64,000 nucleotides of DNA from Mesorhizobium ciceri WSM4083 (GTDB taxonomy: Bacteria; Pseudomonadota; Alphaproteobacteria; Rhizobiales; Rhizobiaceae), in NCBI RefSeq assembly GCF_000519305.1, contig NZ_JAFG01000006.1:124001-188000 (forward strand). The letters are read 5' to 3'. The position numbers and the translations under genes are program-made. The first letter of the stretch is position 1. Every line of letters starts with the position of its first letter. Shown here piece after piece: positions 43,990 through 54,157 of this stretch. The notes beneath the pieces are model-generated. The model was not told the DNA's origin. It worked only from the letters and a program-made list of their open reading frames with translations, and searched no databases.

Positions 43990-45634
43990 CCCGGACCTTC
44001 TCCCTTCCCAGCCAGTTCGCCGCCACGATCAACGCGAGACAGACGACACCGAGCAGCAGTGCCAGGCCGGCGGCATCCTCGGTGCGGTAGCTGCCCATCC
44101 GAGCCAGAAGAAGGTAGGGCAATGTCTGCACGGAATCACTGCCGAACAGGGCAATGACACCGAGATCGCCGAGCGACAGCGCCATGGCGAAAGCGAAGGC
44201 CGTGGCCAGCGGGCGCCGCAGCGACGGCCAGTCGACCAGCATCAGCCGGTTCCAGCCCGCAATGCCGAGCTGTGCGCAGAGCCGTTCGTGACGCTCGCTC
44301 GCCGCATCATAGGCGGGACGCACGGCGCGCAGGGCGAACGGCATCGCCATTACCGCGTTGACGGTGACGACCATGCCCGGGGCGATGGCAAAGACATCGC
44401 CGACATGGCGCAGCAACAGGAACCAGCCGGCGCCGACGACGATCGGTGGCACGACAAGGACAAAGCCGGCGCCTGTATCGGCAGCGCGTTCGAGCAGTGT
44501 CTTTGCGCCGGCACTGCGGTTCAGCGCCAGTGCCCGCCGCGCCATGGTCAGCGCCAGCGACAGCATCACCGAGATCAGTGCCGACAGGAAGGCCAGCGCC
44601 GCGCTAGTCAGGGTCGCCTGCCGGACAGTGGCCTCGCTGGCCAAACGGCCGAGATCCGCACCCAACCCGGCCATCACGGTGGCCGCCATCGGCCCAACAA
44701 CGAACAGCAGCGCAAGCAGGATCAGCACAGCGTTGAGCCAGGTCTCGCGCCCGCCGACTGAGAGATACCGGCGTTGCGCAACCGGCAAATTGGTGTCGCC
44801 GACCACATTGGCGCCTAGCCGCGTCAGGGCCAGCACCACGATAAAGGTCAAGGCGATCTGCAGCAGCGTCAGTGTAACGGCCCGCGCGGGATCGAAATCG
44901 AAGCGCAGTGCCTGGTAGATGCCGACCTCCAGCGTCGTCGCGGCCGGCCCGCCGCCGAGCGTCAGCACGATGGTGAAGGATGTGATGCAGAGCATGAACA
45001 CCAGCCCGGCGACGCCGGGCAGTGCGGCGCGCAGCGTTGGCCATTCGATCAGCCGGAACGCCGGCCGCGCCGCCATGCCGAGTTGGCTCGCCAACCGCCA
45101 TTGGTCGGCCGGTATGGTCTGCAGCGCCTCGAGGAACAGCCGCGTCGCCAGCGGCAGGTTGAAGAAGACATGGGCGATAAGAATACCGGACAGGCCATAG
45201 ATGCCCGGCCAGCTTCCGCCGCCGATAACGGCAAGCACGCCGGCGAAATAGCCGGCACGGCCATAAAGCGCCAGAATGCCTAGCGCCGCGACGATGGCCG
45301 GCAGCGCCAACGGCACGGCGAAGATCTGCAGGATCAAGCCGCGGCCGAAGAAACGTGGATGCCGCGACAGAGCGCGTGCCACAAACAGCGCCGGAATGAC
45401 CGAAAGCAGCGTCGACAGTGCCGCTTGCCAGAGCGTGAAGCGAATGACGCGAAGCAGATAGGGATCGAAGGCTGCCCAAGCGCCCGAGAAATCATGGGCG
45501 CCCTCGAAAAGCAGGCCAGCAAACGCGCCGCCGATCAGCAGCGCGATAGCGGCAAGCGCGATGATGCCGGCGGTGATGCGAGGGTCAGAGGCTGTGCGTT
45601 GCACGCCGGACCACCAATCTCCGGATCGCGGCAC
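43982..45634 (-). CDS. thiP: Thiamine ABC transporter permease
   Basis: 550 residues, two fused permease halves of about six helices each, with EAA loops at [19 protein letters not shown] and [20 protein letters not shown], as in ThiP. GTG start at 45634; the next GTG at 45604 is possible. A large palindromic repeat (45657-45816) separates it from thiB upstream. Confidence 0.92.
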   Translation of the reverse strand: MPRSGDWWSGVQRTASDPRITAGIIALAAIALLIGGAFAGLLFEGAHDFSGAWAAFDPYLLRVIRFTLWQAALSTLLSVIPALFVARALSRHPRFFGRGLILQIFAVPLALPAIVAALGILALYGRAGYFAGVLAVIGGGSWPGIYGLSGILIAHVFFNLPLATRLFLEALQTIPADQWRLASQLGMAARPAFRLIEWPTLRAALPGVAGLVFMLCITSFTIVLTLGGGPAATTLEVGIYQALRFDFDPARAVTLTLLQIALTFIVVLALTRLGANVVGDTNLPVAQRRYLSVGGRETWLNAVLILLALLFVVGPMAATVMAGLGADLGRLASEATVRQATLTSAALAFLSALISVMLSLALTMARRALALNRSAGAKTLLERAADTGAGFVLVVPPIVVGAGWFLLLRHVGDVFAIAPGMVVTVNAVMAMPFALRAVRPAYDAASERHERLCAQLGIAGWNRLMLVDWPSLRRPLATAFAFAMALSLGDLGVIALFGSDSVQTLPYLLLARMGSYRTEDAAGLALLLGVVCLALIVAANWLGREKVRDA

Positions 45635-45656
45635 TTACAAAGGATTGCGTTCCTTC

Positions 45657-45816
45657 GCGCCCCCCTCTGTCCTGCCGGACATCTCCCCCACAAGGGGGGA
45701 GATTGGCAATTTCGACGCCTCGCTCACTCCAGCAACATTGGCGATGGGCGAAATCGCCGATGGCAGCCAATCTCCCCCCAAGTGGGGGAGATGCCCGGCA
45801 GGACAGAGGGGGGCGC
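45657..45816. repeat. Large palindromic repeat inside the thi operon
   Basis: About 50-bp arms (45657-45706 and 45767-45816) with roughly 3 mismatches and a 60-bp loop; each arm also holds a smaller hairpin (ATCTCCCCC ... GGGGGAGAT). Starts CGCCCCCCTCTGTCC. Its core recurs at 62640-62669, so it is a dispersed element. Confidence 0.9.
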
Positions 45817-45850
45817 CGTAGAGCACTCATCTTGCGATCATACGGCCAAA

Positions 45851-46849
45851 TTATTTGCTCATCACCGCCAGCCATTCGTCGACCCAGGCCTTGCGGTTGG
45901 CCGCAACCTCCTCGGGGCTGAACAGCAAGGTCTTCGTTGGCTTGACCAGTTTGTCGAAGGCCGGATTGAGCGGCTTGTCGGTCTTGCCGGCCGGGAACAT
46001 CCAGTTGGTCTCGGGGATGGCATCCTGGAATTTCGGCCCGGTCATGAAGGCGATGAACTTGGCCGCCAGCGGGTTTTTGGCCCCCGTCGTGGTGATACCC
46101 GCCACCTCGATCTGCAGATACTCGCCCTCCTCGAAGGAGGCCGCCTGGTAGCGCTCGGTGTTCTCGGCGACCATGTGGTATGCCGGCGACGTCGTGTAGG
46201 ACAGCACCATCGGCGCCTCGCCCTTGGTGAACAGCCCATAGGCCTCGCTCCAGCCTGGCGTCACGGTCAGCACCTTCCCCTTGAGCTTGGCCCAGGCCTC
46301 CGGCGCCTTGTCGCCATAAACCGACTTGACCCACAGAAGCAGGCCGAGGCCCGGCGTCGAGGTGCGTGGATCCTGGATGACGATCTTGCCGTCGGCACTG
46401 CCTTCGACCAGCTCTTTCAGGCTTTTCGGCGGGTTCTTCAGCTTCTCGGTGTCGTAAACGACAGCGAAATAGCCGTAGTCGAAGGGGACAAAAGTATCGT
46501 CGCTCCAGCCACCCGGCACGTTGACATCGGTCACGCCGCCATGCGGCGCGAACAGACCTGATGCCTTGGCATCGGCGGTGAGATTGGTGTCGAGGCCAAG
46601 CACGATATCGGCCTTGGTCGATGCGCCTTCCAATCTGACGCGGTTGAGCAGCGCGACGCCGTCGGCGACCGAGACGAAGTCGACGTCGCAGCCGCATTCG
46701 GCCTCGAACGCCTTCTTCACCACGGGACCCGGACCCCAGTCGGCGGTGAAACTCTCATAGGTGTAGACGGTGAGCTTGTCCTTGGCCAAGGCCGGTCCGG
46801 ACAACACCACGGTCATTGCTGAGACAAAAGCGTATAAAAGCGTGCGCAT
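45851..46849 (-). CDS. thiB: Periplasmic thiamine-binding protein
   Basis: 332 residues from ATG 46849 ([20 protein letters not shown] signal peptide). Type 2 solute-binding protein: [51 protein letters not shown] and [20 protein letters not shown], matching ThiB/TbpA. It delivers thiamine and its phosphates to ThiPQ. The upstream open frame through the riboswitch is not coding. Confidence 0.93.
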   Translation of the reverse strand: MRTLLYAFVSAMTVVLSGPALAKDKLTVYTYESFTADWGPGPVVKKAFEAECGCDVDFVSVADGVALLNRVRLEGASTKADIVLGLDTNLTADAKASGLFAPHGGVTDVNVPGGWSDDTFVPFDYGYFAVVYDTEKLKNPPKSLKELVEGSADGKIVIQDPRTSTPGLGLLLWVKSVYGDKAPEAWAKLKGKVLTVTPGWSEAYGLFTKGEAPMVLSYTTSPAYHMVAENTERYQAASFEEGEYLQIEVAGITTTGAKNPLAAKFIAFMTGPKFQDAIPETNWMFPAGKTDKPLNPAFDKLVKPTKTLLFSPEEVAANRKAWVDEWLAVMSK

Positions 46850-46852
46850 CGG

Positions 46853-46887
46853 CGCCTCCTTCGTTCGAATTGAAAGGAATTGAGGCG
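46853..46887 (-). promoter_or_regulatory. Anti-Shine-Dalgarno pairing in thiB leader
   Basis: The ribosome site of thiB (minus strand GGAGGCG, 46859-46853) can pair with CGCCTC at 46887-46882 just upstream. It lies between riboswitch and ATG, so TPP binding probably controls translation. Confidence 0.5.
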
Positions 46888-46904
46888 TCGGACTGTCCGA
46901 AACG

Positions 46905-47003
46905 TCTAATCCCTCCGCCGGTACAAACCGGATCAGGTTCAGCGGGTTGGCGAGACTGCCTCTCAGCCGGTCCGCGAAGATCGCGTCCGGCACCCCGTTA
47001 GAG
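46905..47003 (-). ncRNA. TPP riboswitch (THI element)
   Basis: Minus-strand sequence contains the conserved GGGGTGCC, CTGAGAGGC, GAACCTGATCCGGTTTGTA and CCGGCGGAGGGA blocks in order, i.e. P2/P3 and P4/P5 cores of the thiamine pyrophosphate aptamer. It precedes thiB and should lower thiBPQ expression when TPP is plentiful. Confidence 0.95.
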
Positions 47004-47094
47004 CATTTCGACACATAGGCCCGGCCGATCCGCCATGCAAGCGGGAGTTTGCCGCCTTCCGTTTCCCGTGCCGGGCTGATAAGGGCCACACGAT

Positions 47095-47757
47095 ATGAGC
47101 ACATTCACCATCCTGCTTGGCGGCGATCTCATCCGCACGCCACGGCTCGACCGTCAGGTCGAACGCTCCCGCGTCATCGCCGCCGACGCCGGCATCGGCC
47201 ATGCGCGGCTGCTGGGTCTCGTGCCGGAACTGTGGGTGGGCGATTTCGATTCCGTGCCGGCCAACCTGCCGGACGACCTCGCTTCCGTGCCGCGCCGGAC
47301 CTTCCCGCCGGAAAAGGACCAGACCGATGGCGAACTTGCCATTGCCGCGGCACTGGAACACGGCGCGACCCGCCTGGTGCTCGCCGGCGCCTTTGGCGGC
47401 AAGCGCGCCGACCACGCTTTCCTGCATCTGGCGCTTGCCTTGCGGCTGGCGGAGGCCGGGACTGATGTGCTTTTGACCAGCGGCGCCCAGGAAGGCGTCC
47501 CCCTGCTGCACGGAACGGCTGGCTTCGACTATGCCGACGGCACGCTGTTTTCGGTGCTCGGCTTTTCCGAGCTTGCCGGCCTGACCGTCACCGGCGCCAA
47601 ATGGCCGCTCGCTCACGTCGAGGTAGCCTTCGGTTCGTCGCTGACCATTTCCAACGAGGTCAAGTCCGACAAGACCGGCGGGGGCCGCCTCGAAATCGCG
47701 CTCGGCCATGGCCGCGCGATGCTGCTCGCTCATCCCTATCCCTTACCTGAAAGCTGA
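47095..47757 (+). CDS. thiN: Thiamine diphosphokinase
   Basis: 220 residues. Transfers pyrophosphate from ATP to thiamine. [44 protein letters not shown] and [14 protein letters not shown] are the family motifs for metal, ATP and thiamine binding. Divergent from the riboswitch-controlled thiBPQ operon, so imported thiamine is made into the cofactor by this gene. The ABC-F gene begins one base after its stop. Confidence 0.93.
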   Translation: MSTFTILLGGDLIRTPRLDRQVERSRVIAADAGIGHARLLGLVPELWVGDFDSVPANLPDDLASVPRRTFPPEKDQTDGELAIAAALEHGATRLVLAGAFGGKRADHAFLHLALALRLAEAGTDVLLTSGAQEGVPLLHGTAGFDYADGTLFSVLGFSELAGLTVTGAKWPLAHVEVAFGSSLTISNEVKSDKTGGGRLEIALGHGRAMLLAHPYPLPES

Positions 47758-47758
47758 C

Positions 47759-49579
47759 ATGGCCCCGCCCCTTCTCAATCTCGACGGGATAAAACTGACA
47801 TTCGGCGGCACGCCGCTGCTCGATGGCGCCGCCTTGACCGCTTCGGCAGGCGACAAGATCGCATTGGTCGGCCGCAACGGATCCGGCAAGTCGACGCTGC
47901 TGAAGATCGCCGCCGGCCTGATCGAGCCGCAGGACGGCGAGGTGTTCCGCCAGCCTTCGGCGACCGTCCGCTATCTGCCGCAGATGCCCGACATGGAGGG
48001 TTTTGCCACTGTCCGCGCCTATGTCGAGGCCGGGCTTGGCCCCGCCGACGATCCCTACCGCGCCAGCTATCTGATGGAGCATCTCGGACTGTCGGGTGAG
48101 GAACGTCCGAACGACCTGTCGGGCGGCGAGGCGAGGCGCGCCGCCCTTGCCCGCGTCATGGCGCCCGAGCCCGATATCCTGCTGCTCGATGAGCCGACCA
48201 ACCATCTCGACCTCTCGGTCATCGAATGGCTGGAAGAAGAACTCATCCGCACCTCCTCGGCACTGATCGTCATCTCGCACGACCGCCGCTTCCTCGAGCG
48301 CGTGTCGCGCGCCACCGTCTGGCTCGATCGCGGCCAGACGCGCAGGCTGGACAAGGGTTTTGGCCATTTCGAGGAATGGCGCGACCTGGTCCTGGAGGAA
48401 GAAGAGCGCGAGCAGCACAAGCTCGGCCGCCAGATCGTGCGTGAGGAGCACTGGCTGCGCTACGGCGTGACCGCGCGGCGCAAGCGCAACATGCGCCGCC
48501 TCGGCGAGTTGCAGACCATGCGCCAGCGTTTTCGCGGCCATCGCGGCGCCGAAGGGTCGGCGACCATGGTGGCGAGCGACGCCGCCGAATCCGGCAAGCT
48601 GGTGATCGAGGCCAAAAACATCGAGAAGAGCTTTGGCGATCTCACCGTGGTCAGGGGGTTTTCGACCCGCATCCAGCGCGGCGATCGCGTTGGCCTGGTC
48701 GGGCCGAACGGCGCCGGCAAGACCACGCTCTTGAAGATGCTGACCGGCGAGATGAAGCCGGACGCCGGTTCGGTGCGGCTCGGCACAAATCTGGAGATCG
48801 CAACGCTCGACCAGAAGCGCGAGGCGGTCGACCCGCAGGAGACGCTGGCGCAGTATCTCACCGACGGGCGCGGCGAGAACCTCGTCATCAATGGCGAGCA
48901 GCGTCACGTCGTCTCCTACATGAAGGATTTCCTGTTCAAGCCGGAGCAGGCGCGCACGCCGGTGCGCGAGTTGTCCGGCGGCGAGCGGGCGCGGCTCTTG
49001 CTGGCGCGCGTGCTGGCGCGGCCCGCAAACCTTCTGGTGCTGGATGAGCCGACCAACGATCTCGACATGGAGACGCTGGAACTGCTGCAGGAACTGGTCG
49101 CCGGTTTCGCCGGCACCGTCATCCTAGTCAGCCACGACCGCGATTTCCTCGACCGCACCGTGACCAGCCTGATCGCGCCGGATGGTGAAGGCCGCTGGAT
49201 CGAATATGCCGGCGGCTACTCCGACATGCTGGCGCAGCGCGGCGGCACCCGGCTGGACGACCGCAAGGCGCGCGCGAAGGCCGAGACCGGCGAAGCGCCA
49301 GCACCCGGCAAAAGCGAGGCCACTGCGCCAAAGGGACCAGCGAAGAAACTGTCGTTCAAGCAGAAGTTCGCGCTGGAATCGCTGCCCAAGAAAATCGAGG
49401 CTGTGATGGCGTCGATCTCCAGGCTTGAGAACAACATCGCCGATCCCGCCTACTACGAGCGCGACCCTGCCTCCTTCCAGAAAACCATCGCCGCCCTCGA
49501 CAAGGAGCGCGCCACACTGGCTGCGTTCGAGGAAGAGTGGCTGGAACTGGAGATGCTGCGCGAAGAGATGGAGGGGTAG
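47759..49579 (+). CDS. ABC-F family ATPase (Uup/YheS-like)
   Basis: 606 residues, two ABC domains without membrane segments: GRNGSGKST and GPNGAGKTT Walker A, LSGGEARRAALARV and LSGGERARLLLARVL signatures, LLDEPTNHLDLS and VLDEPTNDLDME. The C-terminal charged tail (KLSFKQKFALESLPKKIEAV) resembles Uup. ABC-F proteins act on the ribosome E-site or related RNAs; the specific role here is unknown. ATG 47759 follows the thiN stop by one base. Confidence 0.9.
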   Translation: MAPPLLNLDGIKLTFGGTPLLDGAALTASAGDKIALVGRNGSGKSTLLKIAAGLIEPQDGEVFRQPSATVRYLPQMPDMEGFATVRAYVEAGLGPADDPYRASYLMEHLGLSGEERPNDLSGGEARRAALARVMAPEPDILLLDEPTNHLDLSVIEWLEEELIRTSSALIVISHDRRFLERVSRATVWLDRGQTRRLDKGFGHFEEWRDLVLEEEEREQHKLGRQIVREEHWLRYGVTARRKRNMRRLGELQTMRQRFRGHRGAEGSATMVASDAAESGKLVIEAKNIEKSFGDLTVVRGFSTRIQRGDRVGLVGPNGAGKTTLLKMLTGEMKPDAGSVRLGTNLEIATLDQKREAVDPQETLAQYLTDGRGENLVINGEQRHVVSYMKDFLFKPEQARTPVRELSGGERARLLLARVLARPANLLVLDEPTNDLDMETLELLQELVAGFAGTVILVSHDRDFLDRTVTSLIAPDGEGRWIEYAGGYSDMLAQRGGTRLDDRKARAKAETGEAPAPGKSEATAPKGPAKKLSFKQKFALESLPKKIEAVMASISRLENNIADPAYYERDPASFQKTIAALDKERATLAAFEEEWLELEMLREEMEG

Positions 49580-49638
49580 TGGTGGCGCTCAGGTTTTATG
49601 CGTCTATTGTATCGGGCGCATAGAAGAAGGCGGACTCC

Positions 49639-49875
49639 ATGCTCAAGCCGAAACCTCAGCGAAAGTCGATCAGCATATCGATCAGTTCACAGCTGATCGA
49701 AGAGGCCAAGACGCTGAATATCGATATCTCCGGCGCCGCCGAGGAAGGTATTATGAAAGCGATTGCGGCCGAAAAAACGCGTCGATGGCAAGGAGAAAAC
49801 AAAGAAGCCATTGCGGGCTGGAATGACTATGTCAGACGCAACGGGCTCCCATTGGCCAAACATCGGCTGTTCTGA
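49639..49875 (+). CDS. CcdA-like antitoxin without a toxin partner
   Basis: 78 residues. MLKPKPQRKSISISISSQLI (ribbon-helix-helix-like start), IEEAKTLNIDISGAAEEGI, and the CcdA tail AIAGWNDYVRRNGLPLAKHR-LF. In ccd modules a ccdB toxin gene follows immediately; here ATGCGGCGCC overlaps the stop but opens only a 10-codon frame (49875 on), so no CcdB is present. Probably a solitary antitoxin or regulator left from a module. Confidence 0.8.
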   Translation: MLKPKPQRKSISISISSQLIEEAKTLNIDISGAAEEGIMKAIAAEKTRRWQGENKEAIAGWNDYVRRNGLPLAKHRLF

Positions 49876-49949
49876 TGCGGCGCCACGATCCCTTGCCAGC
49901 GCTCTGAGAAGCTTCTGAGAGGCACCAACATCTCGGCGAAATGGGCTTC

Positions 49950-51608
49950 TCAGCCAGCCGTCTTCGCTTGCCAGGCCTTGATCGCCTCGTCGAACACCTT
50001 CTCGCCGGGAATGCCCTTTTCCATGGTCAGCAATGCCCGCCGTCCGGTCTTGTAGACGACCGGCACGTCGATCCAGTCCTGGCCGCGCAGCAGGGTCATG
50101 TTGGCGTCTTCGTCGGCCTTGGTGTCGTTGAGCGCGACAAGGAAGAAGCCGTCGGCGATCTTGGCCGGAATGCCGATCAGCGGGCTGCCGGCATCCTGTT
50201 CCGAACTCTTCATGGCGACGCGCAGGATGTTGTCGACGCCGCCGCCCTCGAAACCGTCGGGCGTCAGGAAGATCATCTCGATAATATGGCTGGCCGGCAG
50301 CGTCTGGTCGGTGTTGCGGCGAATGGTCATGCGCAACTGGATGTCCTTGCCGGGAATGGTCGCCTCGGCGCGGATCGCCGGCTCCGGCGGCAGGTCGCCA
50401 CCGGGCGATTCCTGCACCAGCGACCAGACGATGTTGCCGGGCTCGGCGGAGCCCTGGGCGGTGCTGGTGCGCTCCTCATAGAAGATCGCCTTCTGGCCGA
50501 CCGGCAGAGCGGCTTCCGCAGGCGCGGTTGCCGGGGCGGGCGGCGCGGCGCCTGCCGGTGCTGGCGGCGTGGCGGCGGCATCGGCCGGCGCTGCCGGGGC
50601 GGCTCCGTTGGCAGGCGGGGTTGCGGGGGCGGCATCTGTCGCCGGAGGCGTAGTCGCGGCAGGCGTGCCGGCGGGCGGTGCGGAAATCGCCGGTGCGTTC
50701 GTGGCCGAGGGCGGGGTGGTCAGCGCCGCGACCGATTCGCCTTCGCCGATGCCGCTCTGGCCACCGGCCGGACCTGGGTCGACTTCACTGCCCTGCGGTG
50801 TCAGCCGCTGAGTGAATTTCGTGCTTTCGGCTTCCGTGCCGCCAGCCGCGGGCGCCGGCGGCGCTGCCGCGGCATCGGTTGCCGGCTTGGCCGGCGCCGG
50901 CTTCACAGGCTCGGTTTTCGCGACCTGGTTGCCGCCAAGCCCCAGCATCTTGCCGAAGGCGTCCTTGTTCAGCCAGATGCCATAGCCGCCGCCGGCTACG
51001 ACCAGCAGTGCGACGACAGCGGCGATCAGCCCGCCATAGCTGCGCTTGCGCTCGGCGGGACGCAGGCGCTGGAAGGTGTCCGGTACCGGCCCTTCATTGT
51101 CTTCGTTGCTGGAAAAGACATCGGCCTCGTCGTCCGCCTCCCCGGCGTTCATGCCTGGAAGAGGCGTGTCGGCGCGAGCCGGCTGGACAGGCGCCGGCGT
51201 CGATCTTTGCCAGCTTGGCTCGACCTTGGCGGCAGGCGGCGGCGCGGGTTGATAGGGCTCGGGCTTGGCGACGGGCGGCGCGGGCCAGGCCGATTCCGCC
51301 TTCGCCGGCTGCCTTGTATGGCTTGGCTGGTTCTTGTTGCGATCGATCGACGAAAAGATGTGTTCCAGTTCCGCGAGCGGATCGGTTTCCGGTACGCTCT
51401 TGGCATAGTCCCGCTCGACGCTCGCGATCGCGTCTTCCAGCGAACGCGTCTGAGTGGCTACGGCTTCGGTGGCCAGCGGCGGCGAATATTCCGCAAGCTT
51501 CTTCGCCAGCATGGTACGAACGCTGGCATAGATGCGCGTACGCTTTTCCGGCGTCTCGTCGCCATGCTTGGCGAGCGCCTTTTTCAGAACAGCAACGAAA
51601 TCTGCCAT
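49950..51608 (-). CDS. Pro/Ala-rich bitopic membrane protein of unknown function
   Basis: 552 residues. N-terminal soluble helical part (MADFVAVLKKALAKHGDETP), acidic linker, one membrane segment (YGGLIAAVVALLVVAGGGYG, about residues 194-213), a long Pro/Ala/Thr-rich periplasmic stretch, then a folded C-terminal domain (GQKAIFYEERTSTAQGSAEP, RNTDQTLPASHIIEMIFLTP, GQDWIDVPVVYKTGRRA). No recognised family. It lies 75 bp downstream of purA on the same strand. The domain layout suggests envelope function. Confidence 0.75.
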   Translation of the reverse strand: MADFVAVLKKALAKHGDETPEKRTRIYASVRTMLAKKLAEYSPPLATEAVATQTRSLEDAIASVERDYAKSVPETDPLAELEHIFSSIDRNKNQPSHTRQPAKAESAWPAPPVAKPEPYQPAPPPAAKVEPSWQRSTPAPVQPARADTPLPGMNAGEADDEADVFSSNEDNEGPVPDTFQRLRPAERKRSYGGLIAAVVALLVVAGGGYGIWLNKDAFGKMLGLGGNQVAKTEPVKPAPAKPATDAAAAPPAPAAGGTEAESTKFTQRLTPQGSEVDPGPAGGQSGIGEGESVAALTTPPSATNAPAISAPPAGTPAATTPPATDAAPATPPANGAAPAAPADAAATPPAPAGAAPPAPATAPAEAALPVGQKAIFYEERTSTAQGSAEPGNIVWSLVQESPGGDLPPEPAIRAEATIPGKDIQLRMTIRRNTDQTLPASHIIEMIFLTPDGFEGGGVDNILRVAMKSSEQDAGSPLIGIPAKIADGFFLVALNDTKADEDANMTLLRGQDWIDVPVVYKTGRRALLTMEKGIPGEKVFDEAIKAWQAKTAG

Positions 51609-51682
51609 GCTTCAGTCGACCTGTATTTTGTTTCCGCGCCGGCCCCCGCAAATCAGCCGCGATGCCCGGAAGGCTTCAGAAA

Positions 51683-52981
51683 CTAGTCTTGAAACGGATC
51701 GGTCACAAGTATCGTGTCGTCGCGTTCCGGGCTGGTGGAAAGGAGCGCGACCGGTGCGCCGATGAGCTCCTCGATGTAGCGGACATACTTGACCGCCTGG
51801 GCCGGCAGATCGTTCCAGCTGCGCGCGCCGGCAGTGGTGCCTTTCCAGCCCTCGAGCGTCTCGTAGACCGGTTCGACACGTGCCTGCGCGCCCTGGCTGG
51901 CCGGCAGATAATCGATCATCTCGCCGTCGAGACGATAACCGGTGCAGACCTTGATCTCGTCCAGCCCGTCAAGCACATCGAGCTTGGTCAGCGCGATGCC
52001 CTTGATGCCGTTGACAGCGACGGCCTGGCGCACCAGCACCGCGTCGAACCAGCCGCAGCGGCGCTTGCGACCGGTGACGACGCCGAACTCATGGCCGCGC
52101 GTGCCGAGGAATTCGCCGATCTCGTTCTTCTGCTCGGTCGGGAACGGACCTTCGCCGACGCGTGTCGTATAGGCCTTGGTGATGCCGAGCACATAGCCGA
52201 TGGCGCCCGGGCCAACGCCGGAGCCGGCGGCAGCCTGTCCGGCCACCGTGTTCGACGAGGTAACGAACGGATAGGTGCCGTGGTCGATATCGAGCAGTGT
52301 GCCCTGCGCGCCCTCGAAAAGGATGCGCTCGCCAGCCCGGCGCTTGTCGTCGAGGATCTTCCAGACCCGGTCCATATAGGGCAGGATGTCGTCGGCGACC
52401 GAGGTCAGCTCCTGCATGATCGCGTCATGCGTGACTTCCGCGTGACCAAGCCCGCGACGCAGCGCATTGTGGTGCGTCAGCAACCTGTCGACTTTCAAGG
52501 GCAGTGTTTCCAAATCCGCCAAATCCATCACCCTGACCGCGCGCCGGCCCACCTTGTCCTCGTAGGCGGGGCCGATGCCACGACGGGTCGTGCCAATCTT
52601 CGTCCCGGAATTGGATGCGGCGTCCTCACGGAATCCGTCCAGCTCCCGATGCAGGGACAGGATAAGCGCTGTGTTTTCGGCTATTTTCAGGCGATCCGGC
52701 GCCACTTCGACACCTTGCGCCTTGAGCTTCGCCACTTCGGCGACGAAAGCGTGCGGGTCGAACACGACGCCATTGCCGATGATGGACAGCTTGCCCTGGC
52801 GCACGACGCCCGACGGAAGCAACGACAGCTTGTAGACCTTGCCGTCGACGACCAGCGTATGGCCGGCATTGTGGCCGCCCTGGAAACGCACCACGACATC
52901 GGCGCGCTCCGACAGCCAGTCGACGATCTTGCCCTTGCCTTCGTCACCCCACTGCGAGCCGACGACCACCACATTGGCCAT
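51683..52981 (-). CDS. purA: Adenylosuccinate synthetase
   Basis: 432 residues. Uses GTP to join IMP and aspartate in AMP synthesis. [16 protein letters not shown] (GTP loop), [47 protein letters not shown] and [12 protein letters not shown] are diagnostic. ATG 52981 (MANVVVV); the 53125 alternative has no family support. With purE/purK at the other end of the window, purine genes are dispersed. Confidence 0.96.
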   Translation of the reverse strand: MANVVVVGSQWGDEGKGKIVDWLSERADVVVRFQGGHNAGHTLVVDGKVYKLSLLPSGVVRQGKLSIIGNGVVFDPHAFVAEVAKLKAQGVEVAPDRLKIAENTALILSLHRELDGFREDAASNSGTKIGTTRRGIGPAYEDKVGRRAVRVMDLADLETLPLKVDRLLTHHNALRRGLGHAEVTHDAIMQELTSVADDILPYMDRVWKILDDKRRAGERILFEGAQGTLLDIDHGTYPFVTSSNTVAGQAAAGSGVGPGAIGYVLGITKAYTTRVGEGPFPTEQKNEIGEFLGTRGHEFGVVTGRKRRCGWFDAVLVRQAVAVNGIKGIALTKLDVLDGLDEIKVCTGYRLDGEMIDYLPASQGAQARVEPVYETLEGWKGTTAGARSWNDLPAQAVKYVRYIEELIGAPVALLSTSPERDDTILVTDPFQD

Positions 52982-53189
52982 GTTTCTTTTCCCTTGAGAC
53001 GCCGCCAAGCGGCTTGAATATGGTTCGAAACGACAGGCCTCTATAACGTCAAGACCTCGCGAGCGCGACCTTTCTTTGCCGTCGAAAATGCCCTGAGGCA
53101 CAACAATTTTCGGCTTTGACATCATTTACTTGGGCGAGCGGGGGCAATAGGCCGGCAAACACCGCAGCTCCGGCGACTGGAATCCCGCG

Positions 53190-54101
53190 ATGCATCGAAG
53201 CGCCTATATATTCCTGCTGCTCACCACCTTGCTTTGGGGCGGAAATTCGGTGGCCGGCAAGCTGGCGGTCGATCACGTGTCGCCGATGACGCTGGTCTTC
53301 CTGCGCTGGGTGCTGGCCGTGGCGATCATGCTGCCCATCGGTTGGAACACCATCCAGAAGGACTGGCCGGTGGTCCGCAAGCACTGGTTCGTGCTGGTCG
53401 CCCTCGGTGCCAGCGGCTTCACCCTGTTCAACACCATCTTCTACACGGCGCTCAACTACACGACAGCGATCAATGTCTCGATCGAACAGGCGGCGATGCC
53501 GATCCTGATCATGACTGCCAATTTCGTCTTCTTCCGCCTGCGCGTGAACTGGGCGCAGATTGTCGGCGTCGTGCTGACCATCGCCGGCGTGATCCTCACC
53601 GCCTGCCACGGCGACCCGCGCCGGCTGTTGGCGCTGGAACTCAATTTCGGCGACGCCATCATGCTGGTCGCCGTCTTTCTCTACAGCGGCTATTCGGTCG
53701 GGCTGCGGCTGAAGCCGGTGATGCACTGGCAGAGCCTGATGCTGGCCCTGTCGGTTGCGGCACTCGTCACCTCGTTGCCGTTCTTCCTGTGGGAGGTTCT
53801 CGCCGGCAAGGTCATCATGCCCGACGCGCGCGGCTGGACTGTCATCGTCTATACGGCGATCGGCGCCTCGGTCGTTTCGCAGATCTTCTACATCAGGGGC
53901 AACGAACTGATCGGCGCCAACCGCGCCGGCCTGTTCATCAATCTGGTGCCGATCTTCGGCACGCTGCTGTCGGTGCTGATCGTCGGCGAGACGTTCCACC
54001 TCTATCAGGCACTGGCTTTGGTGCTCGTGCTGGGCGGCATCGGCCTTGCCGAATACAGCGGGCGCAAGACAGCGAACCTGCCATCGGCCGGGGCACGCTG
54101 A
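53190..54101 (+). CDS. DMT-superfamily transporter (EamA domains)
   Basis: 303 residues, ten membrane helices in two EamA halves. LLLTTLLWGGNSVAGKLAVD at the start, the LVFLRWVLAVAIMLPIG helix, and LIGANRAGLFINLVPIFGTL in the second half. DMT exporters or importers handle amino acids or other metabolites; the substrate is not evident. Divergent from purA, separated by 208 bp. Overlaps no gene. Confidence 0.88.
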   Translation: MHRSAYIFLLLTTLLWGGNSVAGKLAVDHVSPMTLVFLRWVLAVAIMLPIGWNTIQKDWPVVRKHWFVLVALGASGFTLFNTIFYTALNYTTAINVSIEQAAMPILIMTANFVFFRLRVNWAQIVGVVLTIAGVILTACHGDPRRLLALELNFGDAIMLVAVFLYSGYSVGLRLKPVMHWQSLMLALSVAALVTSLPFFLWEVLAGKVIMPDARGWTVIVYTAIGASVVSQIFYIRGNELIGANRAGLFINLVPIFGTLLSVLIVGETFHLYQALALVLVLGGIGLAEYSGRKTANLPSAGAR

Positions 54102-54157
54102 ACGACAAAAAGGCGCGGAAGCGGCCCGCGCCCTTTATCTTTCACAACGAGTGGAGA

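Noticed and set aside
46850..47104. N-terminal extension of thiB
   Set aside because: It runs through the TPP riboswitch; the signal peptide and ribosome site fix the start at 46849.
50879..53017. A 712-codon open frame on the plus strand
   Set aside because: Antisense to purA and the Pro/Ala-rich protein, both far better supported; no recognisable motifs.
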